From Denitratisoma oestradiolicum (GTDB taxonomy: Bacteria > Pseudomonadota > Gammaproteobacteria > Burkholderiales > Rhodocyclaceae): a stretch of DNA of 64,000 nt. The stretch spans positions 2,666,001 through 2,730,000 of the forward strand of contig NZ_LR778301.1 of assembly GCF_902813185.1 (NCBI RefSeq). Reading direction: 5' to 3'. Below, piece by piece: positions 25,800-35,700 of this stretch. Every line of letters begins with the position of its first letter. Position 1 is the stretch's first letter. Below the pieces are notes generated by a model. That model was not told where the DNA came from. It searched no databases and saw only the letters and a list, made by a program, of their open reading frames with translations. Position numbers and translations under genes: made by a program.

Positions 25800-26927
25800 T
25801 CACGCCTTGCCGTCGAGCAAGCCATTCAGGCGTTCCAGGGTATCCACATACTCGTTGAGCAGGCGGAAGACCACTTCCTTGCTGGACTCGACTTGATTGA
25901 TCTGGCCGATCACCTGGCCGCAGGGATTGAAGATCACCTTACGGGTATCGGCCACCCCGGCATAACGGGAGGTGCGGCGGATGGCATCAGCCGACACCAA
26001 GCCCTGCAAGGGCATGCCCAGGGGCTTGGGATTCTCAGGCGCCTCCCAGGCCTCGGTCCAGTCGTTGCGCACCATGCGCGCCGGCTTTCCGGTCCAGGAA
26101 CGGGAGCGCACCGTGTCTTCAGAGGTTGCCTTGAGCAACTCCTCCTTTTGGGCCGGCTCGGCATGAGCCTCGGTGACGGTCAGCCAGAGGGAGCCCGTCC
26201 ACACGCCGGCACAGCCCATGGCCAGGGCCGCCGCCATCTGGCGGCCATTGCCGACACCACCGGCTGCCAACACCGGCGTGGGCGCCACGGCATCCACCAT
26301 CTGAGGCCAGAGCACGATGGAGCCGATGTCGCCGGTATGGCCACCGCCCTCCGCGCCCTGGGCGATGATGATGTCTACCCCCGCCGCCTTGTGTTGCAGG
26401 CCCTGCTTGATCTTGCCGCAGAGGGCCGCCACCAGCCGGCCGGAGGCGTGGATCTCGTCGATCACTTCCTGGGGCGGCGTGCCCAGCGCGTTGGCCACCA
26501 GACGCACGTTAGGCCGTTTCAGGGCCTCTTCCAACTGGGGCCGGGCGGTGGCCTCGGTCCAGCCGATCAGGCCCATCTCGCTGTCATCCGGCCACTCGGG
26601 GACACCGTGGTCCTTGAGAATTTTCGCAGCGAAATCATGGTGACCTTGAGGAACCATGGCCTTGAGCTTTTGCTCCAGTTGCGCGGGATCGGCCTGGCCG
26701 ATACCCTCGTATTTCTGGGGGATCACAATGTCCACGCCATAGGGCTTGTCACCGATGTGGGCGTCGATCCAGTCGAGTTCCTCCTTCACCTGCTCGACGC
26801 TGAAACCAACCATGCCCAGGACCCCCAGGCCGCCAGCCCTGGAAACCTCGACCACCACGTCGCGGCAGTGAGTGAAGGCGAAGATGGGAACGTCGATGCC
26901 AAGCATTTCGCAGACATTGGTACGCAT
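25800..26927 (-). CDS. Nitronate monooxygenase / 2-nitropropane dioxygenase family FMN enzyme
   Basis: A 375-residue TIM-barrel FMN protein. It starts RTNVCEMLGIDVPIFAF with RAGGLGVLG, and has the family signature AQGAEGGGHTGDIGS, VLAAGGVGNGRQMAAALAMGCAGVWTGSLWL. The family includes nitronate monooxygenases and enoyl-ACP reductase FabK-like proteins; in degradation operons its substrate is often unknown. TGGAG is nine bases upstream of the ATG. First gene of the six-gene operon, divergent from a winged-helix regulator. Confidence 0.88.
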   Translation of the reverse strand: MRTNVCEMLGIDVPIFAFTHCRDVVVEVSRAGGLGVLGMVGFSVEQVKEELDWIDAHIGDKPYGVDIVIPQKYEGIGQADPAQLEQKLKAMVPQGHHDFAAKILKDHGVPEWPDDSEMGLIGWTEATARPQLEEALKRPNVRLVANALGTPPQEVIDEIHASGRLVAALCGKIKQGLQHKAAGVDIIIAQGAEGGGHTGDIGSIVLWPQMVDAVAPTPVLAAGGVGNGRQMAAALAMGCAGVWTGSLWLTVTEAHAEPAQKEELLKATSEDTVRSRSWTGKPARMVRNDWTEAWEAPENPKPLGMPLQGLVSADAIRRTSRYAGVADTRKVIFNPCGQVIGQINQVESSKEVVFRLLNEYVDTLERLNGLLDGKA

Positions 26928-27039
26928 GTGTCGAACTCCAGTACATGTAAGGTGAACCGATCATAAGGTTCCCCCTGCACAAAATTTGACCAAAACACCC
27001 ATCATGGGTAGTTTGACGCCTTCACCCGGGACTTCAACG

Positions 27040-27612
27040 ATGCCACGCACCCCACCCCATCCCCGCAGCCCCTCCGTCAGCCTGGGATATCTCGCCGCCC
27101 AGACAGTGAACACTGAAACGGACCGCATGATCCTGAGTACGTTTGCCGGCAGCTTCACCCAGGAGATATTGCGCCGCGCCTACCGTATGTTCGACGGGGA
27201 CCTGACGCTGTTTTTGGTCTTCGGCGAAATTGCCCAGTACAACGTGGCGCGGGCCATGCGCAGCCTGAACATCCAGGAAATTGCGGCATCAGCCCTGAAC
27301 CGCAATGATGTGCTGCGGGCCTTGCAGGAAGAGCAGGTGGCCCCCTGTAATGCCCTGTCCATCAGCGAAGCCACTGGCATTCCCCGGGAAACCGTGCGCC
27401 GCAAGGTGAAGGAACTGCAAAAGCGGCAGATGCTCTACCGGGAGGGGCCACGCAAACTGACCCTGACGCCCCATGCCATCGAGCATTTCTATAACGCCGG
27501 CCTGGACGTGATGCAGGATTTTCACGAGACGGCCCGCATCATTCGGATTCTTCAGGAAGCCCTGAACCGCAGGGATGGATCCGTGACGTCCGGGGTAGGC
27601 ACCAGACGCTAG
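27040..27612 (+). CDS. Winged helix-turn-helix (ArsR/MarR-like) transcriptional regulator
   Basis: A protein of about 190 residues. The C-terminal half shows a winged helix (NALSISEATGIPRETVRRKVKELQKRQMLYRE, with a basic wing) and the N-terminal half is helical without a recognised ligand fold. The start is uncertain: TTG 26986, ATG 27004, ATG 27040 and ATG 27128 are in frame, none with a strong ribosome site; 27040 is chosen for a GGGA nine bases upstream. It diverges from the six-gene acyl-CoA operon across about 110 bp, suggesting it regulates that operon. Confidence 0.75.
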   Translation: MPRTPPHPRSPSVSLGYLAAQTVNTETDRMILSTFAGSFTQEILRRAYRMFDGDLTLFLVFGEIAQYNVARAMRSLNIQEIAASALNRNDVLRALQEEQVAPCNALSISEATGIPRETVRRKVKELQKRQMLYREGPRKLTLTPHAIEHFYNAGLDVMQDFHETARIIRILQEALNRRDGSVTSGVGTRR

Positions 27613-27633
27613 TCAGGCGCCCTACATTATGTG

Positions 27634-27655
27634 AGCCGCTCAAAGCGGCTTGTTT
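27634..27655 (+). terminator. Terminator after the winged-helix regulator
   Basis: AGCCGC (27634-27639) pairs with GCGGCT (27645-27650) around TCAAA, followed by TGTTT. It lies 22 bp after the regulator stop. Confidence 0.7.
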
Positions 27656-27943
27656 CTCACGCTGAAGTCGGAACTGGATGCGCTGGTAGCCACACCCGGT
27701 GTCCGGGATCATCGCCGCTGCTGTCCGGGACCGGCAGGTCTTCGGCCACGCGGAAATCGGCATTCGCTGAAATCCGGCCGGTTTCAGCGGAGAGGAAGCA
27801 TTGAAAAACCCGGAAAACGTCCACGCCCGTCACTGAATCACGGCGTCCGGGCAACAGGTTTCGGGAAAATTACGGTGCATCGCACACGACATCGATTGAT
27901 GGACAGTTGGACGGGGCAGGCAGGCAGTTCGCTGCACGTTCTT
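27656..27943. other. Gene-free stretch downstream of the RHS cluster
   Basis: No convincing gene in about 290 bp. A perfect hairpin, CGCTGAAA (27765-27772) with TTTCAGCG (27782-27789), encloses TCCGGCCGG. TGTCCGGGA is repeated at about 27700 and 27722. Short open frames here lack ribosome sites and family features. It may hold the 3' end of the RHS transcript or remains of a mobile element. Confidence 0.4.
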
Positions 27944-28228
27944 CTACGGGGCAAATCCAAAGAGGTATGCGGAGGTAGCGAACCAGGCTGTCGGTGCCAC
28001 AGGAAAAACAAGAGCCGCACCAACAAGACACGACGCAGCAAATAGCCAGTATTTCTTAGTCGAAGCAAATACTGTTGGCCATGCCGGCCACGCCCAAACC
28101 ATCAAGGCCCATATCGGGGTTGGAATAAAAAAAACATCCTTTTGCGCGTCATATAGCCAGACAATAAATATGATTGCCGCATGAACAATAGACAAGAATA
28201 ATGCAATAGCCGGGTGAGATTTAACCAT
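27944..28228 (-). CDS. Small multi-span membrane protein, candidate immunity protein for the first RHS-phospholipase
   Basis: A 94-residue protein starting 13 bp after the RHS gene stop, with AGGTGAT and AGGCAG upstream of its ATG. It is strongly hydrophobic: likely spans at about residues 7-26 (AIALFLSIVHAAIIFIVWLY), 32-53 (VFFIPTPIWALMVWAWPAW) and 59-92. No family is recognised. Its position directly downstream of a polymorphic-toxin-like RHS gene, its small size and its lower GC content fit an immunity protein; a membrane location would suit defence against a phospholipase. This role is inference. Confidence 0.65.
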   Translation of the reverse strand: MVKSHPAIALFLSIVHAAIIFIVWLYDAQKDVFFIPTPIWALMVWAWPAWPTVFASTKKYWLFAASCLVGAALVFPVAPTAWFATSAYLFGFAP

Positions 28229-28241
28229 TACTGCCTATCAC

Positions 28242-31200
28242 CTATTTGAAGACTGATTGCAGCTTCTGTTTATAGAAGTACGCATCATTTGTGTTGCTTG
28301 GGGGAGACGGCCAACCACGTCCGTTATTGGATAACGCTCTCGAACATCTGGCGAGAGTTGCGTTACATTGCTCGAGAGCCTCTTTCTTCTTGCGTTTAGA
28401 CAGCGGGCACGATTCGTCTTCCACCTCAGCGAAGCAGTAGTCGTGGGCCATACAGCAAGCATCCAAGCTATCGACTGGCCCATCTGGAGTCGAGGAAATG
28501 ATTGGCCCTGACTTGCCGCCACTCCAGTTCCTTCCACACCAGTTCCCGTAATGGGTTGAGAATCCACGGCCGTTAGCTGGATCCAATCCTAGCGCATCGG
28601 AGAGCGATATCGGATCCCCACTGACATACGCCCTCTGATTGAGGCCGCCGGCAAGGCCAATCGGATCGTCACTCAGCCACTGCGTCCCCACAGGATCGTA
28701 ATACCGCGCCCGATAGTAATACACCCCCGTCCCATCATTCTCCCGCCCCGTATATTGCAGGGGGTTTCCGTTGTCCGGGCCGATGCTCTGGGTTTCTCCG
28801 TAGGGGCTGTAAGCGTACCAGTTGGAGGGGCTCTGGCTCTCGTCCGTCTGAGCGATGACGCTGCCTAATGCATCCATGACCAAGGTCTTGTTGCCGCTGG
28901 CCGCATATCGCGCCAGCACTTCATCCAGGGCGATGCCGGTGTGATAGGTCGCATCCACGGCGTTGTTCCTGATCTCGGCGATGGCTTGGGCGCCGTCGTA
29001 GAGATACTGCACGGTGCTGCCATTCACGGTCTTGCTGATGCGCCGGCCCAGGGGGTCATATTGGAAGCTGGCCTGGTGGGTGGGGCTTTGCAGTTGGGTC
29101 AGCCTTCCCCGCGCATCCCAGGTGTAGGTGGTGCTGTCCTGGGGATCGTTGCTGTTCTGCTTCTGGGTGAGATTGCCCTGGGGGTCGTAGCTCAGGGTGT
29201 AGGTCTTGGCATTGGGGCCGGGGTTGATTGTCAGTTGGGTGAGGCGGTTGGCGGCATCGTAGGTAGCCGCCATGGGGGTCTCAGAAACGCTGGTGGCGCC
29301 GCTGTTCTTCTGGATGCGCTTACCGTCCGGGTCGTACTGGTAGTCCAGGGTTTCGATGGGGCTACCGTCAGCTTTGGCGATCCTGAGCTGGGTCAGGCGG
29401 TCGCCGTTGTCCCAGGCGTATTGCTGGGTGATTCCGTTGGGCAGGGTTTTCTTGATGAGCCGGCCCGCTGGGTCGTATTGGTAACTGACAGTCTTGCCTC
29501 GGTAGGTGATTTGGGTGATGCGCCCGGCCCGGTCGTATTGGGTGTCGGTGGGGTCACCGCCGTTGATGAGGCGCTGGGTGCGCCGTCCCAGCACGTCGTA
29601 GTGGTATTCCACGGTGCCCTGGTCGCTGGCGATGCGGGTCAGGCGGTCCTGCTCGTCGTAGCTGAAGAGCAGGTCGCCGCTACGGTTGTCGGAGAGTCGG
29701 GCCAGGTTGTCCGCAAGGTCGTAGTCGTAGCGGGTGCTGCGGCCGTCCGGGTCGGTGACTTCGGTCAGGCGGTTGGCGGCGTCGTGGGCATAGCGGGTGA
29801 TACGGCCCTGGCGGTCGGTGGCGGTGAGCGGGTTGCCGTTGCCGTCATAGGTCCAGGCGCTGCGCTGGCCCTGGGCGTCGGTGCGTTGGGCCAATCTTCC
29901 CCGGGCGTCCCAGGTGTTGGTCTCGACGGCGTGGCCCAGGGGGTCGGTCAGGGAGAGGAGCCGGTCCTGGGGGTCGTAGGTTATTCGGGTGACGTTGCCG
30001 CTGGGGTCGGTGGTTTCGGTAAGGCGGTCCAGCACGTCGTAGGCCCGCCGGGCGGTGAGGCCGCTGGGGCTAGTGATTTGGGCGAGGCGGTTGGCGGCGT
30101 CGTAGGCCAGGTCGGTGGTGTTACCCAGGGGGTCGGTGGTCCGGATCAGGTTGCCCTGGGGGTCGTAATTGAGCCGGGTGACGCGGCCCAGGGGGTCGGT
30201 GACGGTTTCCACCTGGCCCTGGGGGGTGTAGGTGAACCGGGTGGTCTCGTTTTCTGGGGTGGTGGTGGCGATGAGGTTGCCCTGGCCGTCGTAGGCGTGT
30301 TGGGTGACGTTGCCCAGGGGGTCGGTAATCTGGGTGGGTTTGTTGAAGAAGGGGTCGTAGTCATAGAGGGTGACGTTGCCCTGGGGATCCTTGACGCTGG
30401 TGCGATTTCCCTTGGCGTCGTAGGTATAGCGGGTGGTGCGGCCCAGGGGGTCGGTCTGGGCCAGGACCAGGTTGCGGCTCGCGTCCAGGCTGCGGGTGCT
30501 GATGCGCCCCAGGGGATCTTCGCGGCGGGTCCAGTCCCCCAGGCCATTGAAGCGCCAGAGTTCCCGGTTGCTCCGGGGATCGGTCACCGTGGTTTGCATT
30601 ACCCGGCCACCCGTCACTTGATAGTCAAAGCGGTAGCCGCTGCCGTCGGCGAAGGTCTCGGTAAGTGCCCGACCGTTGCCGTCGTAGGTGTAGCTGGTGC
30701 GCAGGCCCCGGGCGTTGGTCTTGGCGGCGATGCGGTTGGCGGCGTCCCATTCATAACGCGTGGTGTTGCCGGTGGGATCGGTCACCTGGCTCAGTCGAGC
30801 ATTGCCGTCGTAGGCGAAGTCCAGGGTCCGCCCCAGGGGGTCGGTGATGCGGCTGATCTGGCTGCCGCTGTAGGTGATCTGGAACACCCGTCCGTTGGGG
30901 TCCGTCACGCTTTGCAACAGGCCGGGGGTGCTGCCACCGCTGCGGGCCATGAGGGTCTGGTTGCCATGGGGATCGGTCTGGCGCTTGAGGCCCCAGTTGC
31001 CGCGTCGGGCGTATTTGGCAAACTCGTATTGCGTGCCCTCGGGGAAACGCACCAGGGCGGTATCGGTGGTAGCCGTGGCTTCGACCCCTTCGGCCCCGGT
31101 GCGACCGGGGGCGGTGCGGTAGATGCCGTCGCTGCCTTTGCTCAGCACCCAGCGGTGGCCCGCCGGACTCATCAGCACCAGGGCGCCGCCGCTGGGAGCC

Positions 31201-32432
31201 AGTTCCCATTCGGTGCTGAGCACGGTGCCCCGCCCGAAGGGACCGATCCGGTCGGTGCGGGAGTTGTAGCTGCACCCCAGCCGGGTGGGCACCAGGCCGT
31301 TCAACCCCAGGCTGTGGTCTTCCATGACGGTGGCGACACCGGTGCCATAGATCACGGGGTTCTCGGTCTTGGGGCCGGGGTCCGGGCAGCTCCCCGGCGG
31401 TTCCGGCGGCGGCGCCGGGCTGGCGAAGCCGGCGCCGCAGCAGAACTTGGGAATCCCCACGCCCGGGTCGGAGACGATGGAGAGACCATCGTCGGAGACG
31501 GTGCCCTGCCCCATGATGCGCCACTGGTTGCTGTTGGGGTCCGGGGTCGTCGATTCGTCGTAATACCAGAGGTCGGCCTTCTCGCCCGGCAGTGCCCCCA
31601 TGTCGTTGGCCATGGTGACGGGGATGGGCTGGGTGGGGTTGGCGCCCCCTTCCCGGAAGAAGTAGTAGAGGTAGACAGTCTTGACGTTGACGCCTTCGGG
31701 CACGGGTTTGATGGGTAGCCGGTCCACCGCCACGGTGCGCACGTTGATCTGGGTAATGGGGGTGCCGTCCCAGCCGTAAAGAATGGCGCCCTGGGGAATG
31801 TTGAGGCTGTAATTGGGGAGATCGGCCATCATGACGCTGGTGCCCTGGCCGGGCACGATAGTCACGGCCTTGGCGGCATCCACGGCCTGGAGGTAGCTGG
31901 TCAAGGCCAGGTTGTCCCGTCCGGCCTGGATCATGACGGGCATGGCGATGGCGGAGGGGTAGCGCAGGGCCACGGTGTTGGCGGTGTGACCATCGATGAG
32001 GATGACCTGGTCCCCCAGGACCGGGGGATTCAGGAAACGGTAATAGCCGGTTTCGTCGGTGTAGGTTTCCTGGCCCCCCAGGCGGAGGCGGGCGCCCACG
32101 AAGGGGCGGTCGTCTTCGGCGTGGAGCACCCGCCCGCTCACTGTCGTGGCCGAGGCGTCCAGCACGGTCACGCTCAGGGGGGCGCTGCGGGTGGCAGTCT
32201 GGCGGTAGACTGTCCGCCAGAGGAGGCCAACGATACGGCGAAGCGCATCGGCAGCGCTTCGGAAGCTGGGGATTACCAGGCTTCTTTGCGCTGATTCACG
32301 GTACGACGGCAGACGGGGATTGATGCGAAGGGGGAAACGACGAGGGAAGGCGGGGAACAGCCGGAACGGGGAGAAGAGGAACGCTGCCGTCAGAAGTAGG
32401 CAGGTGAGGAGGAATAGAAGGGAGACGTCCAC
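28242..32432 (-). CDS. RHS/YD-repeat protein with C-terminal phospholipase A2-like domain (1396 aa)
   Basis: Order of parts: hydrophobic N-terminal segment (LLFLLTCLLLTAAFLF, 5-20); from residue 79 (TATRSAPLS) a carboxypeptidase-regulatory-like domain (VSGRVLHAEDDRPFVGARLRLGG); DUF6531/RHS start; more than 20 YD repeats (GN--RYTYDAKGN type); the RHS core closing motif DPIGLAGGLNQRAYVSGDP; then a variable tip. The tip has GNWCGRNWSGG (calcium-loop-like) and CCMAHDYCF with His1330-Asp1331, the secreted PLA2 signature. RHS shells wrap a toxic tip that is released to a target cell. Compared with the 2488-residue neighbour it lacks the long N-terminal Ig-like array. The tip is lower in GC than the core. 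No VgrG or PAAR gene is nearby. Confidence 0.88.
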   Translation of the reverse strand: MDVSLLFLLTCLLLTAAFLFSPFRLFPAFPRRFPLRINPRLPSYRESAQRSLVIPSFRSAADALRRIVGLLWRTVYRQTATRSAPLSVTVLDASATTVSGRVLHAEDDRPFVGARLRLGGQETYTDETGYYRFLNPPVLGDQVILIDGHTANTVALRYPSAIAMPVMIQAGRDNLALTSYLQAVDAAKAVTIVPGQGTSVMMADLPNYSLNIPQGAILYGWDGTPITQINVRTVAVDRLPIKPVPEGVNVKTVYLYYFFREGGANPTQPIPVTMANDMGALPGEKADLWYYDESTTPDPNSNQWRIMGQGTVSDDGLSIVSDPGVGIPKFCCGAGFASPAPPPEPPGSCPDPGPKTENPVIYGTGVATVMEDHSLGLNGLVPTRLGCSYNSRTDRIGPFGRGTVLSTEWELAPSGGALVLMSPAGHRWVLSKGSDGIYRTAPGRTGAEGVEATATTDTALVRFPEGTQYEFAKYARRGNWGLKRQTDPHGNQTLMARSGGSTPGLLQSVTDPNGRVFQITYSGSQISRITDPLGRTLDFAYDGNARLSQVTDPTGNTTRYEWDAANRIAAKTNARGLRTSYTYDGNGRALTETFADGSGYRFDYQVTGGRVMQTTVTDPRSNRELWRFNGLGDWTRREDPLGRISTRSLDASRNLVLAQTDPLGRTTRYTYDAKGNRTSVKDPQGNVTLYDYDPFFNKPTQITDPLGNVTQHAYDGQGNLIATTTPENETTRFTYTPQGQVETVTDPLGRVTRLNYDPQGNLIRTTDPLGNTTDLAYDAANRLAQITSPSGLTARRAYDVLDRLTETTDPSGNVTRITYDPQDRLLSLTDPLGHAVETNTWDARGRLAQRTDAQGQRSAWTYDGNGNPLTATDRQGRITRYAHDAANRLTEVTDPDGRSTRYDYDLADNLARLSDNRSGDLLFSYDEQDRLTRIASDQGTVEYHYDVLGRRTQRLINGGDPTDTQYDRAGRITQITYRGKTVSYQYDPAGRLIKKTLPNGITQQYAWDNGDRLTQLRIAKADGSPIETLDYQYDPDGKRIQKNSGATSVSETPMAATYDAANRLTQLTINPGPNAKTYTLSYDPQGNLTQKQNSNDPQDSTTYTWDARGRLTQLQSPTHQASFQYDPLGRRISKTVNGSTVQYLYDGAQAIAEIRNNAVDATYHTGIALDEVLARYAASGNKTLVMDALGSVIAQTDESQSPSNWYAYSPYGETQSIGPDNGNPLQYTGRENDGTGVYYYRARYYDPVGTQWLSDDPIGLAGGLNQRAYVSGDPISLSDALGLDPANGRGFSTHYGNWCGRNWSGGKSGPIISSTPDGPVDSLDACCMAHDYCFAEVEDESCPLSKRKKKEALEQCNATLARCSRALSNNGRGWPSPPSNTNDAYFYKQKLQSVFK
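28611..30470. repeat. Duplicated RHS core segment, copy 1
   Basis: Nearly identical to 33166-35028: the same YD repeats and the same ending (CGGATCCCCACTGACATACG at the low edge). Homology stops sharply at 28611, where the low-GC toxin tip begins, and fades near 30470, where the two RHS proteins diverge before becoming alike again at about 31430. Boundaries at the upper edge are approximate. Confidence 0.85.
31430..32198. repeat. Duplicated regulatory-domain segment, copy 1
   Basis: Nearly identical to 35990-36759. The match ends exactly at 32198 (GGGTGGCAGT), after which this gene has an unrelated N-terminus beginning with a hairpin, CTGGCGG...CCGCCAG (32199-32220). This marks the recombination joint that gave the shorter RHS gene a new 5' end. 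Confidence 0.85.
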
Positions 32433-32470
32433 GGGAGAAGGAAACTATTGGATATTCAAAATCAATTTTC

Positions 32471-32773
32471 TCAAGATCCCTTATTGCTTTTAATTTTTTC
32501 TTTTACCTTATGGCATACCCACCATAGAAGCCTTGGTATGAGATACCACCACATTGGACCAATGATGGCCTCGCCAATCGGAGTAGGTAGCCACCAATAA
32601 AGCACAGTGACGGGAAGGTCCACAATCCATATATACATATAGCCGAGTTGCCATTGTGCACCGCCCATTGCAGGGCTAGAAAATTCGATAAATAAAAACA
32701 ACGAAACCCTAATTGCGCAGAGCAACCGCCCAACGGTTTCGACCCAACCTGGAACTATTTCCTCGCGTTCCAT
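32471..32773 (-). CDS. Small multi-span membrane protein, candidate immunity protein for the large RHS-phospholipase
   Basis: A 100-residue protein whose ATG lies inside the last codons of the large RHS gene (19-bp overlap), with GGGAAG upstream, so it is translationally coupled to it. Three likely membrane spans: about residues 17-33 (LLCAIRVSLFLFIEF), 43-62 (LGYMYIWIVDLPVTVLYWWL) and 71-87 (PMWWYLIPRLLWWVCH), then a basic tail KVKEKIKSNK. It is AT-rich relative to the region. No family recognised. It does not resemble the 94-residue protein behind the other RHS gene in sequence, as expected for tip-specific immunity. Role inferred from position. Confidence 0.65.
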   Translation of the reverse strand: MEREEIVPGWVETVGRLLCAIRVSLFLFIEFSSPAMGGAQWQLGYMYIWIVDLPVTVLYWWLPTPIGEAIIGPMWWYLIPRLLWWVCHKVKEKIKSNKGS

Positions 32774-35700
32774 AGCTTTCTTCCCGGTTGTATGGGTGCC
32801 ATATTACTAATGTCCTCATATGTCATATTCGTTCTAGGCCCTGGCCGCCTCATTGCCTGACTAACAGCAAAACCATCTAATCCACCATATTTACCGGCTT
32901 CGATTGCAAGGGCATCATCGCAAGCTTTCATACATGTTTCACGTTTTAGGTAATCCCCACCCCCACATTCACCTTTATTTCGGCAAGATGCATAACACAT
33001 ATCGTGAACCATGCACGCGGTATCGAGATCATCTCTCGGTGCCATAACACTGGCACGTTCTGCTACAGATAGCTCATCCCATGGCTTTTCAAATCCACCA
33101 GTCCAATCTGGACCGCACCAGTTTCCATGAACTTTGACTAGCCCCGTCGGATCCGTATTACTCACCGGATCCCCACTGACATACGCCCTCTGATTGAGGC
33201 CGCCGGCAAGGCCAATCGGATCGTCACTCAGCCACTGTTTCCCAACGGGATCAAAGTACCTGGCCCGGTAATAGTAAAGCCCCGTCCCATCATTCTCCCG
33301 CCCGGTGTATTGCAGCGGGTTTCCATTATCCGGGCCGATGGTCTGGGTTTCGCCATACGGGCTGTAAGCGTACCAATTGCTCGGGCTCTGGTTCTCATCC
33401 GTCTGGGCGATCACGCTGCCCAGGGCGTCGGTGAGCAGGGTGCGGTTGCCTGAGGCGGCGTACCTCGCCAGCACTTCATCCAATGCAATGCCGGTGTGGT
33501 AGGTGGCCTCCACGGCGTTGTTCCTGATCTCGGCGATGGCCTGCTGCCCGTCGTAGAGATACTGCACGGTACTGCCATTCACGGTCTTAGATATCCGCCG
33601 GCCCAGGGGGTCGTACTGGAAGCTGGCCTGGTGGGTGGGGCTTTGCAGTTGGGTCAGCCGTCCCCTCGCATCCCAGGTGTAGGTGGTGCTGTCCTGGGGA
33701 TCGTTGCTGTTCTGCTTCCGGGTGAGATTGCCCTGGGGGTCGTAGCTCAGGGTGTAGGTCTTCGCATTTGGGGTGTTGGGGTTCAGGGTGAGTTGGGTCA
33801 AACGGTTGGCTTGATCGTAGCTGGCCGCCATGGGGGTTTCGGGCTGGCTCGACCCGCCGCTGTTCTTCTGGATGCGCTTGCCGTCGGCGTCGTACTGGTA
33901 GTCCAGGGTTTCGAGCGGGGTGCCGTCGGCTTTGGCGATCTTGAGCTGAGTCAGGCGGTCGCCGTTGTCCCAGGTGTATTGCTGGGTGATTCCGTTGGGC
34001 AGGGTCTTCTTGATGAGGCGGCCCGCTGGGTCGTATTGGTAGCTGACGGTCTTGCCCCGGTAGGTGATTTGGGTGATGCGCCCGGCCCGGTCGTACCGAT
34101 AGTCAGTGGGGTCGCCGCCGTTGATGAGGCGCTGGGTGCGCCGTCCCAGCACGTCGTAGCGGTATTCGACAGTGCCCTGGTCGCTGGCGATGCGGGTCAG
34201 GCGGTCTTGCTCGTCGTAGCTGAAGAGCAGGTCGCCGCTGCGGTTGTCGGAGATGCGGGCCAAGTTGTCCGCGAGGTCGTAGTCGTAGCGGGTGGTCCGC
34301 CCTTCCGGGTCGCTGACTTCGCTCAGGCGGTTGGCGGCGTCGTGGGCATAGCGGGTGATACGGCCCTGGCGGTCGGTGGCGGTGAGCGGGTTGCCGTTGC
34401 CGTCGTAGGTCCAGGTGCTGCTCTGGCCCTGGGCGTCGGTGCGTTGGGCCAATCTTCCCCGGGCGTCCCAGGTATTGGTCTCCACCGCGTGGCCGAGGGG
34501 GTCGGTCAGGGAGAGGAGCCGGTCCTGGGGGTCGTAGGTTATTCGGGTGACGTTGCCCTGTGGGTCGGTGGTTTCGCTGAGGCGGTCCAGCACGTCGTAG
34601 GCCCGCCGGGCGGTGAGGCCGCTGGGGCTGGTGATTTGGGCCAGGCGGTTGGCGGCGTCGTAGGCCAGGTCGGTGCTGTTGCCCTGGGGGTTGGTGGTCC
34701 GGATCAGGTTGCCCTGGGGGTCGTAGGTCATCCGGGTGACGCGGCCCAGGGGGTCGGTGACGGTTTCCACCTGGCCCTGGGGGGTGTAGGTGAACCGGGT
34801 GGTCTCGTTTTCTGGGGTGGTGGTGGCGATGAGGTTGCCCTGGCCGTCGTAGGCGTGTTGGGTGACGTTGCCCAGGGGGTCGGTGATGCGGGTGGGTTTG
34901 TTGAAGACCGGATCGTAGTCGTAGAGGGTGAGGTTGCCTTGCGAGTCCTTGACGCTGGTTCGGTTGCCCTTGGCGTCGTAGGTGTACCGAGTGCTGCGGC
35001 CCAGGGGGTCGGTTCTGGCCAGGAGCAGGTTTTTGGTGAAGTCCCGGGTTTCGGTGGTGCTGCGGCCCAGGGGGTCGGTGGTGCGGGTGGGATAGCCCTG
35101 GCCGTTCCAGCGGTAGGCGGTGGTCTGTCCATTGGCGTCGGTCATGCGGGTCTCGACGACCTGGCTGCCCAGGGCGCCGTAGGCGTAGTTGACCTCGCTG
35201 CCGTCTTCCAGGATTTCCTTGAGGGTGCGGCCATAGTCGCCATAGAAGAACTGCCGGCTGTAGCCCCGTGGATCGATGCGCCGGCTGATGCGGCTGTTGC
35301 TGTCGTATTCGTAGGTGGTGACGTAACCGGCCGGGTCGGTCAGCCGGGTCAGGTTGCCGTTGGTGCGGTTGATCTCCAGGCCCAGACGGCGACCCAGGTC
35401 GTCGGTGATGCTGGCCACGGCGATACCGTCGGTGCCGAAGGGAACGCCTTCGAAGCGGTAGGTCCGACCGCCGGGGTCGGTGAGGGTTTCGATCAGTCCG
35501 GTGGTGGGGCTCAGGGTGAAGGTGGTCCGGTTGCCGTTGGGGTCCCGGATTGCCGCCAGGTTACTCATCAGGCCGAAGTCCATTTCCCGGCCGTCGGGGA
35601 ATCTCACCGTCGTGCCGGTGCCAGTGCGCCAGGCTTCCCAGCCCTGGGCGCCGGCCCTGCCTTCCCGCTGGCGGTAGAGACCATCGGCTTCCTTCGAGAG

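Noticed and set aside
27656..27943. Small frames in the gap between the regulator and the first immunity candidate
   Set aside because: Low-quality composition, no ribosome sites and no recognisable family; kept as gene-free sequence.
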